Assembly (NCBI RefSeq): GCF_002278135.3
Contig: NZ_CP029425.2
Coordinates: forward strand, 5,122,001-5,186,000
Length of the DNA stretch: 64,000 nt
Direction of reading: 5' to 3'
DNA from: Bradyrhizobium ottawaense
GTDB lineage: Bacteria > Pseudomonadota > Alphaproteobacteria > Rhizobiales > Xanthobacteraceae
The notes beneath the pieces are model-generated. The model was not told the origin of the DNA. It ran no database searches and saw nothing but the letters and a program-made list of their open reading frames with translations. The translations under genes and the position numbers were made by a program. Of the stretch, positions 26,113-34,667 are shown piece by piece (the stretch's first letter is position 1; every line of letters starts with the position of its first letter).

Positions 26113-26953
26113 CGTCGCTCTACACGAGGAGCTCGGCCGGGGGCCCGTTCCCGAATCCCTGATCGCCGGGAGCCTGGCAGCTCAGGCGCTGGCTCTCACT
26201 AACGAACATCGGCTGCTGGAGCGAGTCACCGCAGGCGACACTTGCTGGCGCTCGCTTGGCAAGAAGTGCCGGACGGACCGGGGCTGAGCGACGGGATTGC
26301 ACACTCCAGGCTATTCGCTCCTATGACCGGGGCCGCGGAGCTCTACCTCGTCCCGGTCGCCCAAAAAGGTGGTATTCATCTCCTGCTGTTCAATCCGAAC
26401 GAACTGTCTATCCTTCCACACCTGCAACAGGACGGAACGACAGTTGCGGCTGTTCAAATTCCCGTGGGTCACGGCCGCGTGGTGTCAGGAACGTGAAGGA
26501 CGGACTGATGCAGGCGCTTGATGAAGCTGCCCTGGCCACTGCCGCGTACCTGCTCGGGCTCGCACAGCGAGCCTTCGAGATCACCCTCGATTACCTCAAA
26601 CAAAGGCAGCAGTCGGCCAGCCGCCTGCGGCGTACCAGGCCTTGCAGCATCGGGCAGCCGCCCTGATGATCCAACTTGCCCTGACCCGGGTCAGCATCGA
26701 GGGTGAGTCAATTGAAGCAAAGCGAAACTCCGACCCGATGACGCGCATCCTGGCGGTCTCGCGGGCCAAAGCAAGAGCAAGCGACACAGCCCTCCCAATG
26801 ACGCGGGAAGCCTTGCAAATGCATGGGGCGATCGGCTGGGCCGACGAATGTGATATCGGTCTGTTCGTGCGCAAAGCGCTTGCGGTTGCAAACCAGTACG
26901 GGTCCGCCTTGGCTCACCGCACCCGCTTTGCGCGATTGGCCGCGTCAGTATAA
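26113..26953 (+). pseudogene. Acyl-CoA dehydrogenase pseudogene B (3' part)
   Basis: Begins inside a small-subunit-type acyl-CoA dehydrogenase (LHEELGRGPVPESLIAGSLA). It changes frame near 26240 (LALAWQEVPDGPGLSDGIAH), near 26495 (DEAALATAAYLLGLAQRAFE) and near 26640 (LQHRAAALMIQLALTRVS…), ending with ALQMHGAIGWADECDIGLFV at 26953. The N-terminus is missing. Together with pseudogene A it is a deletion fusion of two adjacent genes that probably acted as a heteromeric dehydrogenase. Confidence 0.85.
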
Positions 26954-26992
26954 TGCGCCGCGGGTTCGATCAAGAACCGAGGATGCGAACGC

Positions 26993-27892
26993 TCATCTCA
27001 AACCGCTGTCAGCCGTAACCCTCTGCACCACGCCGGAAAACTCTTCCACGAGACGAGAAGCCGGCCGTTTTGTTCCTTTCAGCAACCGCGCGACACTTTG
27101 CAGGCTTGGCGCGAACGGACGCGTGACGAGATCATTGGTTCTGGCACCGAGCAGCCCGAGCCCGTCCAGGATCGCGATGCCAGCACCGGCACGGACCAGC
27201 TCGCAGGCGATATTCGACTGCGACGCCTCCACGGCGATGCGTAAGCGTAGATTCGCCTCGGCAAAGGCAATAACGATTGCAGCCCCGATCGACAAATGCG
27301 GACCAGGACAGATCACCGGCTCGTCCGCAAGATCGGGCGCACTCAATGCATCTTTAGCTGAAAGCCGGTGGCCGACCGGCAGCACGCAGCCGAGGTTCGT
27401 CGTGCAGAGAATAGTGCTCTCAAGGGACGGATCACCGATCGGGCCGACGGTCAGGCCGAGATCAGCTCGCCCTTGGGCGACGCGGGTGACGACCTCCGGC
27501 CCTGTCATCGTTTGAATGACAACCGAGACGTCCGGCCGTTCGGCGCGAAAGCGCCGGACCGCTTGCGGCACAATGGTGTGACCGAAGCCGGTCACGGTCG
27601 CAACCGTCAGGAGCCCCGCCCGACCGTCGCGAAGCTCAAGCGCCAGCCGTTGGGTGTGCTCGATCGCCGCGAACACGTTCATAACCTCTGCGAAAAGGCT
27701 CTGCGCCTCGCTCGTCGGTTTCAGTCGCTTCTTCTGGCGCACGAACAGCCTGAAACCGAGACGTTCCTCCGCCTGTTGCAGCATCCGGCTGACCGCCGGT
27801 TGCGAGATATTCAAGGCGATGGCGGCGCTGGTCACCGAGCCTGACTGCATCACGCATCGGAACACGTCCATCTCGCGTACGCTGATCGCCAT
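26993..27892 (-). CDS. LysR-family transcriptional regulator
   Basis: 299 residues from ATG at 27892 (MAISVREMDVFRCVMQSGSV). The winged HTH is at 1-60 (TSAAIALNISQPAVSRMLQQAEERLGFRLFVRQ), followed by a type 2 periplasmic-binding-like effector domain. It is convergent with the broken acyl-CoA dehydrogenase genes and divergent from the HD-domain gene, the usual position for regulating that unit (HD protein and Bug-type binding protein). The co-inducer is unknown. Confidence 0.93.
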   Translation of the reverse strand: MAISVREMDVFRCVMQSGSVTSAAIALNISQPAVSRMLQQAEERLGFRLFVRQKKRLKPTSEAQSLFAEVMNVFAAIEHTQRLALELRDGRAGLLTVATVTGFGHTIVPQAVRRFRAERPDVSVVIQTMTGPEVVTRVAQGRADLGLTVGPIGDPSLESTILCTTNLGCVLPVGHRLSAKDALSAPDLADEPVICPGPHLSIGAAIVIAFAEANLRLRIAVEASQSNIACELVRAGAGIAILDGLGLLGARTNDLVTRPFAPSLQSVARLLKGTKRPASRLVEEFSGVVQRVTADSGLR

Positions 27893-27910
27893 ATATAACC
27901 CCAGGGCATG

Positions 27911-27941
27911 AACTATGATCAAATCGGTATTTGAAACTATG
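27911..27941. promoter_or_regulatory. Possible LysR binding region with an AACTATG direct repeat
   Basis: AACTATG occurs at 27911-27917 and 27935-27941, a 24-bp period, in the AT-rich divergent gap between the LysR gene and the HD gene. LysR regulators bind such intergenic regions over several helical turns. Assignment is by position. Confidence 0.28.
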
Positions 27942-27985
27942 TTATGAGCGGCGGCAACATGGATCGAGACGAATAATGGTTGTCC

Positions 27986-28702
27986 ATGTATTTCCTTGAT
28001 CGACGCCTGCCCCGGCCCATCACAGACGCGCTCCGCGCGACGGTGCTCGAGGATCTGCCCGAACTTGCGCACATCCGTGATGACGAACTGCGCCGCAAGG
28101 CCATCGAGGCCTGGGCCTATGCCCTGGCCGAAACGGATTTTCCGCGGCTCACCGCCATTCCCGGAGAGGCGACGCCCGGCGTCTTCGCACTGAAGCGGGG
28201 CAGCCAGGCGGTACACCTGCGCAGCGTGGCCCGAATCGCGATGGCGATCGCAGACGACTTCGCGCAAGAATTTCCCGAAACCACCGTCGACTGCGACATC
28301 GTTCTGGCGGGTGCACTGCTGCACGATGTCGGCAAGGCCTGGGAGTTCGATCCGGCCAACCGCAGACGATGGGACGCGGACAAGTCGCAGGCCGGCTCGC
28401 CCGCACTGCGCCATCCGGTCTACGGCGCTCACGTCTGCATTGCGGTGGGGCTGCCCGAGGAAATCGCGCACATCGCACTCGGCCATTCCTACGAGGGCGA
28501 CCTGATGCACCGCAGCCTCGAATGCCTGATCGTCCATCGCGCCGACCACATGTGGTGGTCGATTGCAGGCGGCTTCGGCCTGCTCAAGCCGGAAACGGCA
28601 GGCATGCTGGAAAGCCGGAAAATATCGCCGCGCGCTTTGCGTCCGGCAAAAGCCCGGGAGAGACAGGATGACAGTGGCGAGAGCGCTGACGCGGCGGGCT
28701 AG
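27986..28702 (+). CDS. HD-domain metal-dependent phosphohydrolase
   Basis: 238 residues from ATG at 27986 (a TTG two codons upstream is an alternative). HD-superfamily metal site: His77 in AVHLRSVARIA, His113-Asp114 in ALLHDVGKAW, further His in YGAHVCIA and IALGHSYEG, and Asp in HRADHMWW. Such proteins hydrolyse phosphoesters or nucleotides; some act on small metabolites in catabolic operons. Its end overlaps the next gene by 35 bp, so it belongs to the operon with the Bug-type binding protein. Confidence 0.87.
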   Translation: MYFLDRRLPRPITDALRATVLEDLPELAHIRDDELRRKAIEAWAYALAETDFPRLTAIPGEATPGVFALKRGSQAVHLRSVARIAMAIADDFAQEFPETTVDCDIVLAGALLHDVGKAWEFDPANRRRWDADKSQAGSPALRHPVYGAHVCIAVGLPEEIAHIALGHSYEGDLMHRSLECLIVHRADHMWWSIAGGFGLLKPETAGMLESRKISPRALRPAKARERQDDSGESADAAG

Positions 28703-29651
28703 CCTTGGCCTGCTCGGCGCGCTTGCAACTCCCTGGCTTGCCCGCGCGCAGAGCGATTATCCCAACCGGATCATCAAGCTGATCGTGCCCTACGCGGCCG
28801 GCGGGAGCAGCGATGTCGTCGCGCGTTTCATCGCAGAGCGCATGCGCGAACGGCTGGGGCAGTCGATCGTCATCGAGAACCGGCCGGGCGCGGGCGCGAT
28901 CATTGGATCGCAATTCGTCGCAAAGTCTGCATCGGACGGCTACACGCTGCTGCTCGGTGGCGTATCCACCCACGCCGTGAATCCGCATCTGCGTAAGCTC
29001 GCCCCCTATGACGGGATCAACGACTTCAGTTCGCTGGGGTTGATCGGCACCGGACCTCTGGTGGTCTCCGTCAATCCCGGCGTGCCCGTCTACAGCCTGC
29101 AGGAACTGATCGCCTACGGCAAAGCCGACCCAGCCAAGCTCGCCTACGGGTCTGCGACCGGCGTCATCCTGCATCTCGCCGGCGAGTTGCTGAAGAACAT
29201 GGCCGGCTTCGAGATGTTGCATGTTCCCTATAGCGGCAACGGACCGGCGCTGACAGATGTGCTCGGCGGAAGACTGCAGGTGATGATCGACGCTGTCGGC
29301 AACTCGTCGCCCTACATCGCCGAGGGAAAATTGCGACCCTTGGTCGTCCCATCGCAGCAGCGTACGCGGCTGCTGCCGGACGTGCCGAGTTCGGCCGAGG
29401 CAGGCTTGCCCAACTATCAAGTCGAAACATGGTTCGCGCTCTATGGTCCGGCAGCGATGTCGGACGAAACCATCGGCAAGATCAACACGGCACTCAATGC
29501 TGTGCTGCAGGAGCCCGACGCGGTGGCTCAGTTCGCGAAGGTCGGCCTCGAGCCGCGGGCTACGAGCCCGGATCAAGCGGCTGCGCTGCTGAGCGCGGAA
29601 TCGGAGAAGTGGGGAGATGTCATCCGTCGGATCGGGCTGCAGGTTGAATAG
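28668..29651 (+). CDS. Tripartite tricarboxylate transporter (Bug) substrate-binding protein
   Basis: 327 residues from ATG at 28668 (MTVARALTRRASLGLLGALA), with a twin-Arg signal ending at ARA-QSDYP. Bug-family hallmarks: YPNRIIKLIVPYAAGGSSDV at the mature start, VIENRPGAGAIIGSQFVAKS, and GYTLLLGG. It binds an organic acid or related ligand in the periplasm. No TctA/TctB membrane genes are nearby. Orphan Bug proteins next to LysR regulators often act in substrate sensing or use a distant transporter. Confidence 0.94.
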   Translation: MTVARALTRRASLGLLGALATPWLARAQSDYPNRIIKLIVPYAAGGSSDVVARFIAERMRERLGQSIVIENRPGAGAIIGSQFVAKSASDGYTLLLGGVSTHAVNPHLRKLAPYDGINDFSSLGLIGTGPLVVSVNPGVPVYSLQELIAYGKADPAKLAYGSATGVILHLAGELLKNMAGFEMLHVPYSGNGPALTDVLGGRLQVMIDAVGNSSPYIAEGKLRPLVVPSQQRTRLLPDVPSSAEAGLPNYQVETWFALYGPAAMSDETIGKINTALNAVLQEPDAVAQFAKVGLEPRATSPDQAAALLSAESEKWGDVIRRIGLQVE

Positions 29652-29802
29652 GATTCTCGATTGGCTGCCATCGCGGCTTTCGAGTGCGGAAACACGCCTA
29701 CCTCGCGACGTCGGCAGGACCGCGCCGTAGCAAATGAATGCGATGGGTCACAAACGAACGCTGCTTCGGGAGCTGCGCAAAAAAAACGTAGGAAGGAAAG
29801 CA

Positions 29803-31080
29803 ATGAAGGCACTTGCAAGAATGAGCGTCGCCGTACTCGCTCTCTACGCCACGCCTTATGCGGGCGTGCTTCACGCCGCAGCGGAGTCGTTACCTCAGGG
29901 ACCGCTCGTTGGTGACCAGGATCTGTCGCCGTTCTACCGCTGGAGCGGTGCTTTGCCGGAGAAGCCAGGTGTCATGCTACGCGAGGAGGGCATACCCGAT
30001 CAGTCTGAGATCGTTGCGGCCGCAACGGCGAAGAGAATCCTGTACACCTCGACGGACGCAAGGTGGCGATCCGGCATCATTCCAGTTAGCGGCACGCTTT
30101 ATCTTCCAAAGCGAGCCGCGCCACAGGGCGGATGGCCGCTTATTGCCTGGGCGCATGGCACGCTCGGCGCCTCCGACAGGTGTGCCCCGTCCTGGAGCAG
30201 GCATCGACCGAGGGACGGCGAGTACATCAACAATTGGCTGGAACAAGGGTTCGCCGTCGTTGCGACCGACTATCAAGGTCTCGGCGGACCCGGCCCGCAT
30301 CCTTATCTGAACTGGGAGGCAGAAGGACGCTCGGTGCTCGATGCCTCAAGGGCCGCGCTCGAGCAAGGGAACGGTCAGATCGCCAACACCATCATCATCA
30401 CGGGTCAGTCGCAGGGCTCCGGTGCCTCCCTCGGGGCAACGCGCCTCGCACCTTCATACGCGCCAGAGCTCCACATCAAGGCATCGATCGCAACCGGCAT
30501 CGTTTCTCGGTTTCCCGCGGCAGACCAGAAGCCTTCAGGCGAGCCAAGTTTTGCACGTACCGTTCCGCCGCAACTCAGCCTTCTCATGATGATCGGCGGC
30601 GCTCTTAGGGACGATGCAAAGAAGCCGGACGACCTCGTGACTGAGCCGGGGAAGCCCCTGCTGCAAGCCGCCCGAGAGGGATGTAACGCGGAGCTTGCTC
30701 AGGTCGTTCGCAACAATGGCCTCACTCTGGCAAACAGCCTGAAGGATCCGGAGATCGCGGACCGTCTCAGCGCCGTGATAGACATGAGCCCGGTGCAAAT
30801 GCCGGTACCGGTCTTTCTCGCGACAGGCCTGGCCGACAAGTCGATCTTACCACAGCGCCAATATGCTGCGGTTGTCGCACTCTGCGCTGCAAGGAGCCAT
30901 GTGGTTTGGAAGACCTATGCCGGCGTGAGCCATAACGGAACGGTGCACGCAGCCTATGCTGACGAGCTTGCATTCGTTCAGGCCGCCCTGGCGGGGAAGC
31001 CGATGCAGTCCAATTGCGCTTCGATTGCCGATCCAGGGCCGGTCGGCGAGCCCTTGCCCGGTTTCAAATTCAACGATTGA
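29803..31080 (+). CDS. Secreted alpha/beta hydrolase, secretory-lipase (LIP) type
   Basis: 425 residues from ATG at 29803, with AGGAAAG immediately upstream. A Sec signal peptide (MSVAVLALYATPYAGVLHAA) is present. The nucleophile elbow is GQSQGSG in IIITGQSQGSGASLGA; the oxyanion region is WAHGTLGASDRCAPS; late motifs are LATGLADKSILP (acid) and the His in YAGVSHNGTV. This matches secretory lipases or cell-wall-associated esterases. It lies between two Bug-type binding proteins and could release the acid that they bind (inference). Two Cys pairs may form disulfides. Confidence 0.87.
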   Translation: MKALARMSVAVLALYATPYAGVLHAAAESLPQGPLVGDQDLSPFYRWSGALPEKPGVMLREEGIPDQSEIVAAATAKRILYTSTDARWRSGIIPVSGTLYLPKRAAPQGGWPLIAWAHGTLGASDRCAPSWSRHRPRDGEYINNWLEQGFAVVATDYQGLGGPGPHPYLNWEAEGRSVLDASRAALEQGNGQIANTIIITGQSQGSGASLGATRLAPSYAPELHIKASIATGIVSRFPAADQKPSGEPSFARTVPPQLSLLMMIGGALRDDAKKPDDLVTEPGKPLLQAAREGCNAELAQVVRNNGLTLANSLKDPEIADRLSAVIDMSPVQMPVPVFLATGLADKSILPQRQYAAVVALCAARSHVVWKTYAGVSHNGTVHAAYADELAFVQAALAGKPMQSNCASIADPGPVGEPLPGFKFND

Positions 31081-31083
31081 GCC

Positions 31084-32073
31084 ATGTCCTCATTGACGCG
31101 AAGAACGATCGTCGGGTCGGGGCTGGCAACCGCGCTTTCTGCTTCGCCGTTGCTGCGAGCAGCCAAGGCGCAGACTTACCCGCAACGACCCGTGAAAATC
31201 ATCGTCCCCTATGCCGCGGGAGGTGCCTCGGACATCATCGCGCGGCTGATTTCATCGGAAATGGAACGTGCCCTGGGCCAGCCCTTCATTGTCGATAATC
31301 GCGGTGGCGGCGCCAGCATGGTCGGCACGCAGGCGGTCGCGACCGCCTCCCCCGACGGCCAGACGATCGGAATGATCGATAGCGCCTTTGTCATTAACCC
31401 CGGGCTGTTTCGCGCTAAGCTTCCCTACAACACCAAGAGCGACTTTGCGCCGATCTCGCTCCTGGCAGCTTCCCCACTCGTTCTCGTCGTACATCCCTCT
31501 GTGGCTGCCAATAGCCTGCAGGAGTTTGTCGCGCTCGCCAAAGCTCAGCCGGGCAAGATCAACTTCGCCTCGGCGGGGCTTGGAACCGCCATTCATTTGG
31601 CCGGAGAGCAACTGCGACAAGCCGCCGAGATCGATATTCTTCATGTGCCCTATCGAGGCGGAGCACCGGCCATTACCGATCTGATTGGCGGTCAGGTCCA
31701 AATGACGTTTGCCACCGTTGCAGCGATTGGACAGCAGGTCCGTCAGGGCGTGGTCCGTGCCCTGGCCGTTACAGGAGACGGCCGCGTCGCACAGTTGCCG
31801 GACGTCCCCACGATGGCCGAGGCCGGCTTGCCGGCCGTCGACGCCACGCCAATCTTCGGCCTGGTCGGACCGGCCGCGCTGCCGCCTGTCATCATCGACA
31901 AGCTTGCGGAGGTTGCCGGGAAGGCCTTCAAGGGTGAGGCATTGCGGCTCAGGATGACGGAACTCGGCTTTATTTCCGTTGGCAGCTCGCCGTCGGAATT
32001 TGCAGCACGCATCGATGACGAGATCACCAAATGGGCCCGTATCGTCGAGAACGGAAATATTCAGCCGGGCTGA
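31084..32073 (+). CDS. Tripartite tricarboxylate transporter (Bug) substrate-binding protein
   Basis: 329 residues, starting 3 bp after the hydrolase stop. N-terminal signal SSLTRRTIVGSGLATALSAS ending near AKA-QTYPQ. Bug motifs: YPQRPVKIIVPYAAGGASDI, FIVDNRGGGASMVGTQAVAT, and HVPYRGGAPAITDLIGGQVQ. It is paralogous to the product of 28668-29651 but diverged. Tight spacing with the lipase-like gene and the downstream enolase-superfamily gene suggests one operon for uptake and processing of a carboxylate. Confidence 0.94.
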   Translation: MSSLTRRTIVGSGLATALSASPLLRAAKAQTYPQRPVKIIVPYAAGGASDIIARLISSEMERALGQPFIVDNRGGGASMVGTQAVATASPDGQTIGMIDSAFVINPGLFRAKLPYNTKSDFAPISLLAASPLVLVVHPSVAANSLQEFVALAKAQPGKINFASAGLGTAIHLAGEQLRQAAEIDILHVPYRGGAPAITDLIGGQVQMTFATVAAIGQQVRQGVVRALAVTGDGRVAQLPDVPTMAEAGLPAVDATPIFGLVGPAALPPVIIDKLAEVAGKAFKGEALRLRMTELGFISVGSSPSEFAARIDDEITKWARIVENGNIQPG

Positions 32074-32105
32074 CCCCTGCCCTCGTTTGCACCCAGTGAT
32101 CCGCT

Positions 32106-33251
32106 ATGAAAATTATCGAAATTCATGGTTTCAATCTTAGCTTCCCGCTGGCCGAGCCCATGGGAAACGCACTCAACGTGTTCCGCAAGCGGGACGCGTT
32201 GCTTATCCAGATACGCACAGATAGCGGGCTTTCCGGCTGGGGAGAGGCAGGCAACTCCCCGCACGCCGCCGGCGCTTTTATCCGCGCCCGGCTGGCCGGA
32301 CTCATACTCGGGAAATCGCCCGCCGAGTATGGCCGCCATTTTCAATCGATGTGCGGCTCGGTCGGGTATGATCGGCGCGGCGCGGCGATGATGGCGATAT
32401 CGGCCATCGACATGGCGTTGCACGATCTTGCTGCGCAAATGCATGGAATCAGCGTGGCGGCGCTGATGGGCGGAGCGGTCCGCAACGAGGTGTTGGCCTA
32501 CGCAAGCGGGCCCTTCGTGCGCATGCAGCCCGATCCCTACCGGGAGTATCAGCGCGAGGTCGATCAGTATCTTTCGCTCAACTTCAAAGCCATCAAGCCC
32601 CGAGGCGGCGTTGAGCCGCGAGCCGACGGCATCATGGCAAACGCGCTTCGCAAGCAGGTGGGCCCTGACGTCGGTATCATGGTCGATATCAACCAGAGCT
32701 ATACCGCGGCCGCCGCCATCCGCGCGGCCAAGTTCATGGAAGATGCCGACCTGCTCTGGATTGAAGAACCAGTTCAGCCAGAGGACCTCCCGGGCTATCA
32801 ATCCTTTGCGCGCGCCACCAGGGTCGCCACGGCAGGCGGAGAAGCACTCGGAAGCCTGCGTGCTTTTCGCGATTTCCTGGCCGCAGGCACCTTCGACATT
32901 CTTCAACCCGATCTTTCGATATGCGGAGGCTACAGCGGCTTTCGCCAAATTTGGGCGCTCGCTCAAGCCTATGACCTGCCCATCATGCCCCATGTGTTTG
33001 GCACGACTGTGAACTTCCATGCCTCGCTTCAAATGTTGGCGGTGCTTGAACCGCGCCGCGGCGGAGCCTGCGCCGCGTATCCATTCGTGGAGTGCGATAT
33101 GATGGACAACCCGCTCCTGCGCCTTGCCGGCACACCGTCCGTCAGCCGGCATGGCATGCTCGCGATACCGGAAGCCTCTGGGACGGGGCTGGACTTGCAG
33201 CCCGAACGGCTCGAGCCATGGATCACTGACTCCTGGTCGGAGCATCTTTAG
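32106..33251 (+). CDS. Mandelate racemase/muconate lactonizing enzyme family protein
   Basis: 381 residues, an enolase-superfamily protein. A capping domain occupies about 1-125 and the barrel follows. Catalytic Lys region FKAIKPRGG, metal ligands Asp in IMVDINQSY, Glu in LLWIEEPVQPED and Glu in ATAGGEALGS, and a His near MPHVFGTTVNF as the second base. It abstracts a proton alpha to a carboxylate, acting as racemase, dehydratase or cycloisomerase; the specific substrate is not predictable here. It ends the Bug/hydrolase operon. Confidence 0.94.
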   Translation: MKIIEIHGFNLSFPLAEPMGNALNVFRKRDALLIQIRTDSGLSGWGEAGNSPHAAGAFIRARLAGLILGKSPAEYGRHFQSMCGSVGYDRRGAAMMAISAIDMALHDLAAQMHGISVAALMGGAVRNEVLAYASGPFVRMQPDPYREYQREVDQYLSLNFKAIKPRGGVEPRADGIMANALRKQVGPDVGIMVDINQSYTAAAAIRAAKFMEDADLLWIEEPVQPEDLPGYQSFARATRVATAGGEALGSLRAFRDFLAAGTFDILQPDLSICGGYSGFRQIWALAQAYDLPIMPHVFGTTVNFHASLQMLAVLEPRRGGACAAYPFVECDMMDNPLLRLAGTPSVSRHGMLAIPEASGTGLDLQPERLEPWITDSWSEHL

Positions 33252-33924
33252 GAAAGATGCACGGCCTCTGGAGCGCTTATTCCGAACGCAATATGCTCTC
33301 CCCAGTCGCGTCACAACGATCTCCGGCCCGCCTCAACAGGCCGAATCAACGATGCGGAAGCGACGGCAATGACCCTCCGCTCGCCCGCACATCGGGCCCG
33401 AACAATCGATCAGGCCAGACAGCGCCCCTGAAAACGACTTTGACCGGCGGCAGTGAGGGAGCCCGAACTCGGCCTGCCAACCGCCGAAGCCCTCGCATCC
33501 AATCGCGTGTGGACATGCCCTGCTCGCCACTTGTGGCAGAGAACATCGACATCGGCCAGTCAGGTGACTTGCGCCGTCTACTCTATGATTGCCGCGCCAG
33601 AGCTCTTGTTACGTCGTCCCACTTTTCATTTTCATGGTTCATGAATAATCCGGAATCCGGACCGCACCGTGTACCTACTTCCGCTCCTGTCACTTTGAAG
33701 CTTTTTCGTACGCTCGGGCTCTACAGAACCCGCTCAATGTCAGCAGTCACTTTGGACAAGATATCGGTTGGCGTTTTCGCCGGTGCGAACACCCCGAACC
33801 AAGAAGTCGATCCTCGGGAAAGTCAATTCCAACTAGAATTGACCTCAGTTCCCGTCCTGAAGGCTGTAGCCCGGAAAGGCCCCCACATACATCGTCGCGC
33901 TTTTCCCATGCAGTGGGAAAGAAA
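33252..33924. other. 673-bp gap with no confident gene
   Basis: Open frames here have unlikely composition and no ribosome binding site. One structure is visible: TTTCCCA (33902-33908), five bases, TGGGAAA (33914-33920), immediately after the HxlR gene's stop on the minus strand. It could be a weak terminator, though there is no U-tract. Confidence 0.45.
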
Positions 33925-34419
33925 TCATCGTTGATCGAACTTGGTCAGTCGCCACCTCACCAGATCGTCGGCGCCCGGACCGGCCTGAGGCCGAACATCC
34001 CTCATGCGGACCACCTCCCCTGACTTCTCATCCACGAACGCCAGCTTCACCTTGCGTCCGCTGTTCTTGTTGATGAACTTGAGAGGGGGGCCGGCGTCCC
34101 CGGTAATTCCCCATTTGTCCCCGACCTGGGCAAGCGCCTGAACGACGAGGATGACGTCCCTGCCCTTTCGGGTCAGGAGGTACTCGTAACGATCGGGACC
34201 CGACTGATACTGCCGCCGCTCGATCAGTTCATTTTCCTCAAGGTGCTTGAGGCGGTCCGACAAGGTGGCATGGGTAACATCAGTCGACTTTCTCAAATCC
34301 TCGTATTTGCTCAAACCCAGCGACAGGTCGCGCAAGATCAGAACTGCCCAGCGATCGCCGACGGCATCGAGCACCCCGGCGGTCGAACAAGCCATTCCCT
34401 CAAAACTCTTCGAGCGCAT
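33925..34419 (-). CDS. HxlR-family transcriptional regulator (1)
   Basis: 164 residues from ATG at 34419 (MRSKSFEGMACSTAGVLDAV). The winged helix is WAVLILRDLSLGLSKYEDLR, HATLSDRLKHLEENELIERR and DRYEYLLTRKG, standard HxlR. HxlR proteins often have a redox Cys near the N-terminus; Cys11 here could serve. The C-terminal third (DKWGITGDAGPPLKF…) is an extension. The promoter region carries two palindromes that are copied in front of the gene at 37111. It probably represses itself and the divergent reductase gene. Confidence 0.91.
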   Translation of the reverse strand: MRSKSFEGMACSTAGVLDAVGDRWAVLILRDLSLGLSKYEDLRKSTDVTHATLSDRLKHLEENELIERRQYQSGPDRYEYLLTRKGRDVILVVQALAQVGDKWGITGDAGPPLKFINKNSGRKVKLAFVDEKSGEVVRMRDVRPQAGPGADDLVRWRLTKFDQR

Positions 34420-34438
34420 CTGCGTGGACCTCCGAATA

Positions 34439-34455
34439 ACTCTTATTACCAGAGT
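34439..34455. promoter_or_regulatory. Candidate HxlR operator A
   Basis: ACTCT-TATTACC-AGAGT, a 5-7-5 inverted repeat 20 bp upstream of the HxlR start codon. Confidence 0.55.
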
Positions 34456-34524
34456 AAACTCGCCTGGCCCGCTATCCAAGGGCCCGACCAGGATTTCATG
34501 CAAGAATTCACTTGTGTTCCAGTC

Positions 34525-34541
34525 ACTCTTATTATTAGAGT
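34525..34541. promoter_or_regulatory. Candidate HxlR operator B
   Basis: ACTCT-TATTATT-AGAGT, same geometry as operator A, centred 86 bp away and on the side facing the divergent reductase gene at 34668. Confidence 0.55.
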
Positions 34542-34667
34542 TGACGACCCAAGCACCATCATTTCCGTCAGTTCATTATACAAACTTAGCATGGTTTTGT
34601 GTCGAGCCGTCAGCAAACCCATGAGATCAATTGGCCGAATAAGCCATACGGCTCTCGCGGAGGAACA

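Larger units (their letters stand above)
34400..34541. repeat. Duplicated promoter segment, copy 1
   Basis: Matches 36942-37086 with scattered differences. It includes the first seven codons of the HxlR gene (minus strand), its promoter and two palindromes. Shared landmarks are CTCAAAACTCTTCGAGCGCA, ACTCTTATTACCAGAGT, CCCGCTATCCAAGG and ACTCTTATTATTAGAGT. Confidence 0.88.

Noticed and set aside
33257..33934. A 225-codon plus-strand frame in the gap after the enolase-superfamily gene
   Set aside because: Low-complexity, Arg/Pro/Ser-rich, no ribosome binding site, no family resemblance.
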